Positions 1 through 9,120 of a stretch of DNA of 39,306 bases are shown here, in pieces (positions within the stretch are counted from its first letter, which is position 1; every line of letters starts with the position of its first letter). The position numbers were made by a program, and so were the translations under genes. The notes under the pieces are model-generated. The model did not search any database. It saw only the letters and a program-made list of their open reading frames with translations, and was not told the DNA's origin. Source of the DNA: Amoebophrya sp. AT5.2 (Eukaryota > Sar > Dinophyceae > Syndiniales > Amoebophryaceae); NCBI GenBank assembly GCA_005223375.1, contig RXOD01003893.1, positions 1 through 39,306 on the forward strand, written 5' to 3'.

Positions 1-1332
1 CCACCCGTGTTTGGCTTCGGCGTGTACACTTTTCGCCAGAGCGGAGACGTGTACCAGGGCCAGTTCCACCAATCCAAGCGACACGGCGTCGGCGTGTACT
101 CCTCCCCCCAGCACGGGCTGCGATACGACGGCCAGTGGCTCGCGGACCGGCGGCACGGTCAGGGCATCATGACGATAGCGTCCGAGAAAGGCGAGCAGAT
201 GTTTTGCTACGACGGCGCGTGGGTGGACGACTGTCGGGAGGGCTTCGGGCGCTGCATCAGCCTGACGGAGAAGTACTCGGGAAACTGGCGCAAAAACAAG
301 TACGACGGACACGGAAGCTATGTCAGTGGCGACGGGCGGTTGTTGTACGACGGCGACTTCTCATCGGGGAAGTTTCACGGCACGGGGAAGTTGCGAGCGG
401 TAGCGGGCGAAAAGAACAGTGAATCTGCAGCGAGGGACCTCCGATATCCGGCGCGATCTGAAAAGGGACACGCAAAGCTGCACGTAAATGTAAATTTCGA
501 CGCGGTCGTAATGAACGCATTCGGAGGGACCGATGAGGGCCTGGGGTTCCACTACATCGGCGAATTCCGGGACGGCAAGCGCCACTTGGAGGGCCAGATG
601 AAAATCGACGTTTCGGACAGAACTGCGCCATGGACATCGCTCATGTACGTTGGGGCATGGGCGCGCGACCAGCGGCACGGGACGGGAAGAATACTTGCTG
701 CAGCAGAAGCAGCCACCCCAAGAAGTACCGCTGCCGATACGGATGAGGCTTCTACGGCAGAGGCAGCACCGCCAGACCTCCAGGCCGCGTGGGAGTTCGA
801 CGGGAACTTCAACGCGGGCCGGAAGCAGGGTCGCGGCACGATTCACCTCCGCGCCGCTGCGGGGGACTCTATTCGTGTAACCGCGGACTGGCATGCAGAT
901 TCGTTTTTGTGCCGGAACGTCACCGTGGAAGTGGTGGGTGTTCGAGAGTCAGTCGTGTACGAAGGCGGTGTCGAGGTGGCAGAGTGCCCGCTTGGATCGG
1001 GAGACCCTGCGGCGGAGGTTTCGGCGGCTGTGGCCCCCACGGGAGCAAAGACTTCGTCGGCTGGGAGCGTTTCACTGCCGGACTCCGTGCTTCTGCAGCC
1101 GCTGCGGAGTCGTTCGGAGGACAGGACCGGGGAAAAATTCGGGGAACTGAAAGCAGACGTTTTGTTTAGCGACGGCGGCAGATTATCGGTGCCGCTATCG
1201 TTTGGCGGACTCTGGCTTCGTGCGCATGGCGGGGGGCGCCTGATGCAAAAGGAGACCACAAGCAGAGAGACTGACGAGGGCAGCACTGCCGTCATAGAAG
1301 GAATCTTCGAACACGGAACGCTGCTCCAGTAA
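1..1332 (+). CDS. MORN-repeat protein, 5' partial
   Basis: Frame 1 is open from the first base to TAA at 1330-1332, giving 443 visible residues, so the true start lies outside the window. The first 125 residues hold consecutive MORN repeats with the usual YxGxWxxxxxxGxG spacing (for example VYQGQF then KRHGVGVY, RYDGQW then RRHGQG, KYSGNW then KYDGHG, LYDGDF then KFHGTG). Further degenerate repeats follow near residues 180-235 (YIGEFRDGK, YVGAWARDQRHGTG) and near 265 (FDGNFNAGRKQGRG). The last 150 residues are Ser/Ala-rich with no domain I recognise. MORN repeats form an elongated beta scaffold; in protists they occur in membrane, cytoskeletal and flagellar proteins (radial spoke, MORN1-like). 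The exact role cannot be told. No intron is needed in the visible part. Confidence 0.85.
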   Translation, partial: PPVFGFGVYTFRQSGDVYQGQFHQSKRHGVGVYSSPQHGLRYDGQWLADRRHGQGIMTIASEKGEQMFCYDGAWVDDCREGFGRCISLTEKYSGNWRKNKYDGHGSYVSGDGRLLYDGDFSSGKFHGTGKLRAVAGEKNSESAARDLRYPARSEKGHAKLHVNVNFDAVVMNAFGGTDEGLGFHYIGEFRDGKRHLEGQMKIDVSDRTAPWTSLMYVGAWARDQRHGTGRILAAAEAATPRSTAADTDEASTAEAAPPDLQAAWEFDGNFNAGRKQGRGTIHLRAAAGDSIRVTADWHADSFLCRNVTVEVVGVRESVVYEGGVEVAECPLGSGDPAAEVSAAVAPTGAKTSSAGSVSLPDSVLLQPLRSRSEDRTGEKFGELKADVLFSDGGRLSVPLSFGGLWLRAHGGGRLMQKETTSRETDEGSTAVIEGIFEHGTLLQ

Positions 1333-2149
1333 GCGCCCTCGATGATAGAAGATCAGCGCGCGACCACCTGCTACGACGCTGCTTCGGTCAGCGAGCTTTA
1401 CGTTCATTGCAATCAGGAGAACACACAGCTCAGACTCATTGGTGCTTCGCTGCAGCACTCACGTATCACCACCAGCATCCGGACCCGTTCAAGTTGGGGT
1501 CCCGTTTGCACTTTTTTCTTGTTTGTTCTCGTCGGGCGCAGGTTTTTCTGAGGGTTGAAGTCGTTCGCAGTTCGTTTTTGCGCACTTTTTTTTGAGAAGC
1601 GATTCTTGAGTTGTTTGAGAGAGCATGCACTGCGTCTGAGTGCGGTGCAAGGAGTAGTTTTCTCCCATTCATTGCCAAGGAGCACACGGTGGCATTTTTC
1701 GTGAGTGAAGCCGCTGGATTTCGTTGAACGACAGAAGGTTGACATAAGTTCGAGTCGGGAAGCACAAGCTATGGATTCCTTCGTTGGTGGAAGTTGAACT
1801 TCTTCGTAGAACTTCGTGGAACTCGTAGAATGAACGGCAGACGGGCAGAAGTCCGTAGGTGTTCAGAAATCCCTCTTCCTCGTCCGGTCGGGGACCACAT
1901 GCAAGTGAAGTTATACTTTCAGTTTCATACGTACTTCCTCTTCGACGACTACAGAAGCAGAAACCCACCCACCTCGGATTTCAGAAACTTCCCCCTAACT
2001 AGAAAACACCTACCACGTTTTGCCTGCATCGGCAACAAGAACAGCAAACAAAAAATCGCATTTGCAATCCTTGTCCATCGCAGGAAACACCAGAGGTAGC
2101 TTCATCTTGTTCATCAATCTGAGACCTAGTAGCTCGATTGCACAGCAAG
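1333..2149. other. Intergenic, no gene seen
   Basis: This spacer lies between the MORN gene and SSNA1. It is T-rich with several poly-T tracts near 1510-1590. The open frames in it are short, overlap on both strands, and show no recognisable protein. The last part presumably contains the SSNA1 promoter and 5' leader. No TATA-like or other control element could be assigned with confidence. Confidence 0.5.
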
Positions 2150-2833
2150 ATGGCGGCCCAGGGAGCGACCCTTCAGAACTACAACAACGAGCTCGTGAAG
2201 AGCATCGAGGATCTTCGGGAGAAGCGTGAGGAGCTCAACCGACAAATCCTCAAGGAAGAGGAAGACAAGGGCAAGGTACTGAATAGAAATGAAGACTCAT
2301 TATACCTCCTCCGATATCCGCGGCCTGGGCCGGTCCAGACTTTGATTTGGAATCAATCTGTAAGATTTCGGCCTCGAAGAAGGACAGTCACTGAGTTGCC
2401 TTTGTTGAATCGATTTCCAGTGAAAAATGAGAAACCAACGAACTCGAACTGTACACAACCCTTACCACAACAGATTCAGAAGGAGTTGTCCATCCTGACG
2501 GACCGACTCCAGAAGATCAACGAGTCCCTTGTGCGCAAGACGCAGGCGCGCAACGAGTACGACAAGACCATCCAGGAGACGGAGGTATTTAATTGCTTCA
2601 TCGCAATTTTGATTTTTTTCCCGATCATAATTTCGACTAATCGATGTGACCGTAAAATCCTCTCGGATCATTTTTTATTTTCTTGTGATGGAGGCTCCTG
2701 GTAACTTTAACGGACCTTGTTACCTTCTAAACAGGCGGCGTACATGAAGATCCTGGAGTCCAGTCAGACGTTGCTGCACGTGCTCAAGCGCGAGACGGTG
2801 AATCTGAGCAAGAAGAAGCAGGGCTCGGACTAA
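2150..2833 (+). CDS. SSNA1: SSNA1 / NA14 / DIP13 microtubule-associated coiled-coil protein
   Basis: Three exons (2150-2275, 2474-2584, 2735-2833) join in phase 0 to a 111-residue protein, close to the usual family length of about 110-120. The introns are 198 and 150 nt, with donors GTACTG and GTATTT and acceptors ending ACAG. The protein is almost entirely one charged coiled coil. Family hallmarks are visible: LQNYNNELVK near the N-terminus, KREELNRQI, RNEYDKTIQETE across the second junction, and AAYMKILESSQTLL then VLKRE near the C-terminus. SSNA1 (DIP13 in Chlamydomonas) self-assembles into fibrils and binds microtubules at centrioles, basal bodies and axonemes. The ATG at 2150 gives the conserved MxxQGxxLQNYNNE start. 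I regard the identity as secure from the level of similarity to the family. Confidence 0.93.
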
Positions 2834-3248
2834 GCCGACGTATTAAGGAGCGATGGGACCACACCGCACGCGGTACGAGGAAGCTGTCTCAGGAGGAGGT
2901 GGAAACTCGAATCGATTTTGATGTACCACTTAAAGAACTTTTCCTTTACACACTTTTTACGCAGCGAAGCTTTTACCTATTCGCATCAAGAACAGTCGCA
3001 GTCTCTCTGGTATCGATCTACAAATTCGTACGCGAATTCATCTGTGCATGCTAGTTTTCCCTCCACGAAATAGACCTCAGTTTTGCCCTCCCACGTTTAC
3101 TCCCGTGCGCAACTACAACCGGACCCCACAACAACCCGGTTGGCCGCCAGAGTTATGGATTGCAGCTTCGTCCACGACCGCTGGAAGTGGCAGGACGAGA
3201 ACAATGTAGTTGTGCCACGTGGAGTAAACGGGTACAACGGAAAAAGCA
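2834..3248. other. Convergent intergenic region
   Basis: This stretch lies between the SSNA1 stop and the end of the minus-strand TMEM231-like frame, so both genes would finish here. I see no further gene. It probably holds both 3' UTRs. No clear AATAAA signal or terminator could be picked out. Confidence 0.4.
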
Positions 3249-3587
3249 CTACCAGCATCCCACACGCGCTTGAACTCTGAGGACACACTCACGACGGCGA
3301 TGGAATGTCAAGGGTTCTTGTTCCAAAAAGGAGCAGAATAACGGCCGCAACACCCACGCAAACGGCCACAAAATGTACACTATGACAATGCCTACGTAAA
3401 AATGAACAATCTGCCTCTGCTGGGGATTCATCACGCAAATGGAAACAAACAGGAAGTGGCTGGTAAGAGTCGGGTCGGCAGACTCTACTCTGCGGTTGTT
3501 GACCCGCCATATAATGGGGTCGCTGTCCGTGATGAGGATGACGTCCGCGATGTTCGATGTGTCAGTCGGGTTGTAAAGTAATCGTGT
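3249..3587 (-). CDS. TMEM231-like C-terminal exon (partial or remnant)
   Basis: The minus-strand frame is open from 3587 down to TAG at 3251-3249 (about 112 codons). It encodes a stretch reading ADVILITDSDPIIW, then a hydrophilic linker, then a hydrophobic helix (IVHFYVGIVIVYILWPFAWV) and a short tail ending in a few charged residues. The order D-x-x-PIW, beta-like segment, single TM helix near the C-terminus, short tail resembles the end of TMEM231, a transition-zone protein of the MKS complex at the ciliary base. Upstream exons should lie between 3590 and about 5000 on the same strand. I could read an open segment near 3765-3990 but could not join it convincingly, so this may be a partial model or a relic. 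It is the only minus-strand model in the window. The family assignment rests on topology and a few residues, so it is tentative. Confidence 0.35.
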   Translation of the reverse strand, partial: TRLLYNPTDTSNIADVILITDSDPIIWRVNNRRVESADPTLTSHFLFVSICVMNPQQRQIVHFYVGIVIVYILWPFAWVLRPLFCSFLEQEPLTFHRRRECVLRVQARVGCW

Positions 3588-5036
3588 TTATTATCGTGGT
3601 CATTCAAACATAATTTCTACGACGTGAGCCACATGATGTGTTTCTCGAAAGCACGTAGCGCGATATATTTTTCGCGATTGATTCAGGCACGTCCACGCTT
3701 TATGGCGTGCAGAGTTCTAGAAGTGAGTAGTGGCAAGGGAAACGATGGCAGGGCATTCGTTCGCTATCGTCGGCGCTGTTGCTCACGCATGGACTTCAGA
3801 AGGGCACAGCTGTGCTTCGGTCTCAACCTGAAAGCCGACCGCGCGGCCGGGCCTCGCGGATGAGCGAGCTGAATGCTTTTGCTCACGTAGAGCAGAGACA
3901 TGGAGACAGTGTGCTCGCCCTCGCCGTCGGATGTGCATTGCGCGCCGGATTTAACTGAACGGCTGGCGTTGCGGAATTGCGAAAGTTACTGCTTGAACGC
4001 GAGGCGATCATCACTTTGGAGAATCACGCCCCTTCTCAGAAGGCGGAGGCCGTCGGGAGTGCGTCGCTCCAGTGGAGGGATTGCCTTGATAGGCACGCGG
4101 CGGCCGGGTCTCTCACTTGGCGGAAATGGCTGCGGCGGAATACGTCGACCACGACCATGAGCAGCCGGACGAGGCTGCGGAGGATTGCGCACATGACAAA
4201 AAGACTGCGGAGGATTGCAGCGATGAACAGCAGCACGAGGCTGCGGAGGATTGCGCCCATGAAATACGAAAAAAAGGCTGCGGGGGGCGGGTTACATCGA
4301 TGAGGGAATGGGGCGAGCGCATGGGGTGCCTTGGGTGAAAGCGTTGCCTGCGCATGCCAGTGGGTATGCTCGCCGCTGGTGGGCCGCTCAGCAGTCTTTT
4401 CCTAGTACTTAGCAACCGCCTCGGCCTCTTCCTTGCTGGTGGATTTGGTGCATTGACTTAGACTTACAGGTGGAGCGTTTCCGATTGCGTTTTTTCATCT
4501 TTGTCTTGGAAACAGAAAGCAGGCCAATGAGTTTCCATGACAGTGCAACTGGCTTAAGTAAATTAATAAGAGCCGCCTAGTGCCTTCTTGGAAAAACAAA
4601 GCAGCAGCGGCGCCGTGCCTTCGGGAAGTTTGGCTGCCAGCATAAGCCTGCCTGGGAAGAAGATAAATGAGCATCTTTATCTTTAGAGAGCGGAACTGCT
4701 GGCGCGGTGCATTAGTGCGATTTCAACCCGCTGCCGGCACCAGAACGAACAACCGAAGATGACACTTTTCCTATCGCTTCTTTTGCTAGAACGGATGCGT
4801 CGAACTCGAAGATGAACGTGGAGCAAGACGAAAAGCTTTGTGAACCTCGCGAACTTCGAAAGTGCCGTGGCTGCTAGCGTGTTCAGGCACGTCGGCCTTC
4901 GTGAAGAGTTCCACTGCTTGTTCTTGTATGTATAGATCTCATCAAGACCACCTCTACTAACACAGGAGCATCAGTATCAGTAAAAAGACATGCATTGGTA
5001 GCTACGTAGGAGCGGGTATTTTACCCGGATCGTCGG
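3588..5036. other. 1.4-kb region without a confident gene
   Basis: No complete gene could be supported here. Weak coding signals exist on the minus strand: an open segment at about 3765-3990, and a short tail at 4402-4470 that reads KSTSKEEAEAVAKY before TAG. On the plus strand a 73-codon frame (4117-4338) is built on an internal repeat. Some of this may be 5' exons of the TMEM231-like gene. The last 500 bp before the DHHC gene are AT-richer and show nothing specific. Confidence 0.35.
4174..4254. repeat. Three-copy imperfect repeat of CTGCGGAGGATTGC
   Basis: The 14-mer CTGCGGAGGATTGC occurs at about 4175, 4205 and 4241, spaced 30 and 36 bases, both multiples of three. In the plus frame it encodes AEDC repeated three times with charged spacers. 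In one minus frame it encodes a hydrophobic repeat (AILRSL). The codon-multiple spacing suggests it has passed through a coding phase, but no gene around it could be established. Confidence 0.6.
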
Positions 5037-7028
5037 ATGCTGGCAGGCGCGGCTCGGCGCGCCGACTCCACGGAGCTAGTCGGATTGCGTTCTGCGGCTG
5101 TGGCAGAGGCAGAGCAGCAGGACCAGGCGGCTGTTGCCAACATGTCGCAGCAGAGCCTTGCGCCGGTAAAATCGGCTCCCGCGGCGCGGCTCGCGCGAGG
5201 AGGCAGCACCGCGACCCGCATGCCGTCCTCCCGTGCCCGCCTCGTGCGATACGATAAGGCGTTCCTCGGCGCAAACCGGTTCTTCAACAGTGGGCAGTTG
5301 GTGACAGGGCCGGACGTGCAGAATTTGTTTATCACTGGGCTGCTGGTGCTGCTGCCGATCGTGCTGCTCTTTAGCCACGTACTGCCCACTATGTGCCCGA
5401 GCAACAGCGACCTCTACGTCGAGCGTTTCTGCGGAGAGCGCGTCGACGCTGCACCTGGCGGTCGCGAAAGGCAATTGAGAAGTGGTGGCCTGATGGCACA
5501 GGAAGCGGCGGAGTCTTGGCAGGCGGGAGACGCCGGCAGCACAGACAGGCAGGACTCAATAACAGCGGCAGGGCTTCCCCTTTTAGGTGCTTCCGCTGTC
5601 GTCCAGCGAGAGGAGCAATCAGGATCTGGCGACGGACCGCCGAGGAGAGCCGCTGGAGCCGGTGGTGCGCCTTCCTCTTCAGTAGGCAGTAGCAGCCGAG
5701 CCTCAGGGGCGACACCGTCTTCGCCTTCGTCTGGCAGCATCTCGTTGCTCCAGCAAAGCGGGGCGCAAGGTGGGGGCGCCACTGCGGGCCTCAGGATGTA
5801 CGGGCGGCAGAAACACAAGGGGCACCAGTACTGGGCCGTTGCCCCGCTCACAGTGGTGCTCACGGGGCTGGTCTTCTATTTCTTCCTGCGCACCGCCTTC
5901 ACCGATCCCGGCATCCTTCCGAGGGAAGGCGACGGCAGTCGCGGAACAGGAGCGGAAGGCCACAACTTGGAGGAGGAGTTTTCGGCCGCAATTTGCGAGA
6001 CGGCGATTGACGTCGATCCGGCCGACGCAGAGGAGCGGGTCGATAGTGTTGCGTCGTCTTCTGGTAGCTTCCTGAAAGGGGCCGTAGGTGGGCTAACATC
6101 GACAGGAGCTTCATCCAGTAAAATAGTTCCGCAACGAGTGGGCGGCGCTGCCGATGCGGCCATCGAGCTGGTAGATTACGATGCGCCGAATCCGGCCTCG
6201 TCGAGTGCCGCCGGTCAAGCTTCCTCAGCGTCCCTCTTCGACCGCGAGCGATATGGGGTCGGCAGATTGCCGCGGCAAGGACAGCAGCAGCGGCACCAGT
6301 ACGTGGAGGAGATCATAAACGGGACCAGCATTCGCCGGAAGTGGTGCACCACGTGCAACTTCTACCGACCGAGCCGCGCGAAGCACTGCCGGGAGTGCAA
6401 CAACTGCGTGCAGCGCTTCGACCACCACTGTCCCTGGGTGAACAACTGCGTTGGCCTGCGAAACCACAAATTCTTCGTGGGGTTTCTGTTCTCCACGACA
6501 GCACTGTCACTCTGGGTGCTGTTTGTGACCGGGTCGGCGATCTTCGTGCGAAAACCATCGGGATTCGACGCCGTGATGCGGGCACTGGGAAGGACCGGGG
6601 CAGCCTCCGCAGTCTTCGCTTACAGCATCAGTATTTTATACGCATTTGGATTCGTTTATTCGCAGAACTTGCTAAGCGCCCGCTTGCATTTTGCGCGGCG
6701 GGGGCGGATGATATAAAAAATATGCCAAACAGCACGATTTAGACTTACTCACACCGACCACACCGCAGTTTTCGGCATTGCGGTGTTGAATTTGGGGGTG
6801 TTTCACTGCTGGTTGATTTCGCAGAATCTGACGACGAACGAGGAGATGACCCATGCGTACGGCGAAACCGGCTCAGGCAGCCCTTTTTCCTTGGGCTGGC
6901 GGCGGAACTGCAAGCTGTTCTGGTGCGGGCCGCCGGAAAAGTCGCTCCTGGGCGGCTTCGTGTACGCGGACGCGCGGGACCTCGAGAATGCTTCGCGGAG
7001 GGACGTGCCGCTCGACGCAGAATTCTAG
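5037..7028 (+). CDS. DHHC-type protein S-palmitoyltransferase
   Basis: Two exons, 5037-6630 and 6769-7028, give 617 residues. The junction is a GTATTT donor and GCAG acceptor in phase 1, and it rebuilds TM helix 4 ([21 protein letters not shown]). The enzyme transfers palmitate to protein cysteines at membranes. The catalytic cysteine-rich domain starts near residue 431 with the full Cys/His set: [14 protein letters not shown], then [10 protein letters not shown] with the DHHC near residue 462. TM1 is about 97-117, TM2 about 264-285 followed by DPG (TDPGILPRE), TM3 about 478-500. After TM4 comes the TTxE motif as LTTNEE. An [14 protein letters not shown] segment before TM1 resembles the ZDHHC9/14/18 group. 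Long Ser/Gly-rich insertions lie between TM1 and TM2 and between TM2 and the DHHC domain. ATG 5037 is used; the ATG at 5142 is an alternative start. Confidence 0.93.
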
Positions 7029-7542
7029 AGCTGGCGCCCGATAAATGCACGTGGAGACTCCTCTGTTGGACATTGACTTTGAGATTGAGCGTGTGGTTCG
7101 CGGCGCAATCCGACGCGACTGCGAATGTCTAGGAAAGTACGCGTTGTTAATTTCAATGCAATCTTGACGAGTAACTTTCTTCGTTTTTTGCTTCGTTCTC
7201 TGATTTGTTTCCGTACCTAGCGAGCTCATGTTCTTCTTCTTTCGTTTGCCTTTGCTCTTGGTGTTGGTGCGGACTTAAACTTTATCGCTATCGGTCAGTG
7301 CAGGCCCGCATTCGTAAGTCCGTTTGATGTCAACACGTGATGCTTCTTGCGATTTGTTTGCTTCCGTTTCGGCACCCTCGCAGCCGCACAAGCAGTCCTT
7401 CGCTGCAATAATTCGTTGCACCCGACAAATTAGTACGAATACCTGTTGTTCTTCCTTGATCTTGAAGTCAGGACTTTATGCTCTCAGGGTCTTAGGTTCC
7501 CCTTGGCTCCGTCAATACCAAGCGTAAGCGACCACCAAAAAT
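7029..7542. other. Intergenic, no gene seen
   Basis: This AT-richer spacer follows the DHHC gene. Only short overlapping frames without recognisable content are present. It presumably contains the DHHC 3' UTR and the leader of the next gene. Confidence 0.5.
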
Positions 7543-8484
7543 ATGTCTTGCGTCGACTGTTGCTCTGGGCGTCCTGGCAAGGAGCTGAATTCATCGGCGA
7601 AGCAACCCAGAGGACCTTCGTCGCGGTTGCGTTCTGGAAAGCTCTTGCGCGTCGCAGAGAGCCTTCCGCCCGTCGACATAGGCTCGCTGGTAAGTTTCAC
7701 CGAGCCGCTGGACGAACCTGGAGGGGGAGATGCTGCCATCAGTAGTTTTACGCCTGGCGCAAGCGCTACAGTAAAAAGTATAAAAGAGCTATCTCTACCG
7801 CGACCTAGTCAACGACTGAGTCAACAAAGGGAAGAAAGGGGAATTGAAGAACTTCCGCAGCAGGAGGGGCATCAAGAAGCCACTTCCGAGCAATCCGACG
7901 AGCCGACATCGTACGCCGTGCCCTCCACGCTTTCGTTTGCCGACGCCATCACGCGGGAGGGCGCGAAGATTCTGGCCCAGGTCCTTTTTCCAGAGCTAGC
8001 CGACACGGTAGCCGAGCAATTGCTCGAACCCATCGGATTGAACTTTGAGTCTCTGCGGCCTTCCGCTTTCAACCGGAGCAGGAGGAGGTCTGCAGGTGCA
8101 AAAGCAGAAAATGACAAAAGTATCCTCGTCTACCACACGCTCAGTGCCGCGCAGGCGGGCATCGTGAAAAACTTCGTGCTGCAACGGTACTCACAGTTCT
8201 CCAAGGCAGCAGTGAGCCTGGTGGTGGACCACGTTGGGGTGTTAAAAACTGATGAAAATGATCGAAATCATGAAGATGGAAGTAACGAATCGGCGCAGTG
8301 GAGTATCCGGCTGCTGGCGTTGGTACTGGGCGCATTAGAGCTGGACCGTCAGGGACTACTGACGGAGCAGAAAGCGCAGGCGGCAGTAATATTGCTCGAG
8401 ATGTTTCCGTTCCTGTACGGAGAAGAAGCTCTCTTCGAAGCGTACCGGGACGTAGACTGGCGGGAACTGGACACGAAATGGTGA
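7543..8484 (+). CDS. Hypothetical helical protein, 313 aa
   Basis: A single open frame from ATG 7543 to TGA 8482-8484 encodes 313 residues that I do not recognise. The first 125 residues are polar and rich in Ser, Pro, Glu and Gln. From about residue 126 the sequence looks folded: FADAITREGAKILAQVLFPELADTVAEQLL, then a basic break (NRSRRRS), then an alpha-helical C-terminal half with VKNFVLQRYSQFSKAAVSLVVDHV and SIRLLALVLGALELDRQGLL. There is no signal peptide or membrane segment. The amphipathic helices and ordered C-terminus argue for a real protein, perhaps an adaptor or armadillo-like fold, but no function can be given. It may also be one exon of a longer gene, although no splice site is required. 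Confidence 0.65.
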   Translation: MSCVDCCSGRPGKELNSSAKQPRGPSSRLRSGKLLRVAESLPPVDIGSLVSFTEPLDEPGGGDAAISSFTPGASATVKSIKELSLPRPSQRLSQQREERGIEELPQQEGHQEATSEQSDEPTSYAVPSTLSFADAITREGAKILAQVLFPELADTVAEQLLEPIGLNFESLRPSAFNRSRRRSAGAKAENDKSILVYHTLSAAQAGIVKNFVLQRYSQFSKAAVSLVVDHVGVLKTDENDRNHEDGSNESAQWSIRLLALVLGALELDRQGLLTEQKAQAAVILLEMFPFLYGEEALFEAYRDVDWRELDTKW

Positions 8485-9120
8485 GGAAATACAAAATTTA
8501 AAATTTTAAAAAAATAGAATCTTCGCGACTCGGGAGCAAGCGCGAGCTCCGTGGAAAATGTAATGGCGAAGTGAAATAGAATTTGCCAAGTGGAGGACGT
8601 CTGCACTCGACGACGTCCGTGTACAATTTTAACTTGTAAGCGGGTGCTGGAAAAAAACATCTCTTTGAGCGTTGGATTCGAAACGCCAAGTGACGGTAGC
8701 CACGCAGAAAGGTGCAAATTTGTTCAAAGCGTTCGCGTCGCTTCGACTGTCGTGTGCCTCTTGCAGCTGCCCAGTACTCGTGTCCATATCATCGAACTCG
8801 TCGAAGCTACGGGTTGTAAGCCAGAGTTCTTGTCCGAGCGAGTGAACAAGGAAATTGCTTTCGACGATGAACGAGTTGACGTAGGAACTTTCTTTGATTT
8901 TTCGACGAAGGCACGATCGCTCCATACCGCGACCATCACCAGCACTACTTAGGTGAGCGGTGCTACTTTCATGGAGTCGTTTGAGATCCTCAAGCTGTTT
9001 TCATTTTCTCTCTGGCACTCAATGAGTCGTGACTTGCAGCAGTTGTAGCTCCGGCGTGTGAAGAAGAAGATTGTAATTCGAAATCGAAAACGAACAAAGG
9101 AATAGGAAATAGAATAGGAC
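8485..9120. other. Intergenic with weak open frame
   Basis: A 120-codon plus-strand frame (8590-8952) is present, but its sequence is Cys/Val/Thr-rich without domain signs and it overlaps similar-length minus-strand frames. I do not accept it as a gene. The region just before 9121 is A-rich and is the likely leader of the Sfi1-like gene. Confidence 0.4.

Noticed and set aside
1741..1775. A GTTCGAGTC box resembling a tRNA B box
   Set aside because: No matching A box, acceptor stem or anticodon arm can be folded around it.
2305..2322. A 13-mer CCTCCGATATCCG shared with position 437 in the MORN gene
   Set aside because: The shared stretch is short and the flanks do not align, so it is probably coincidence.
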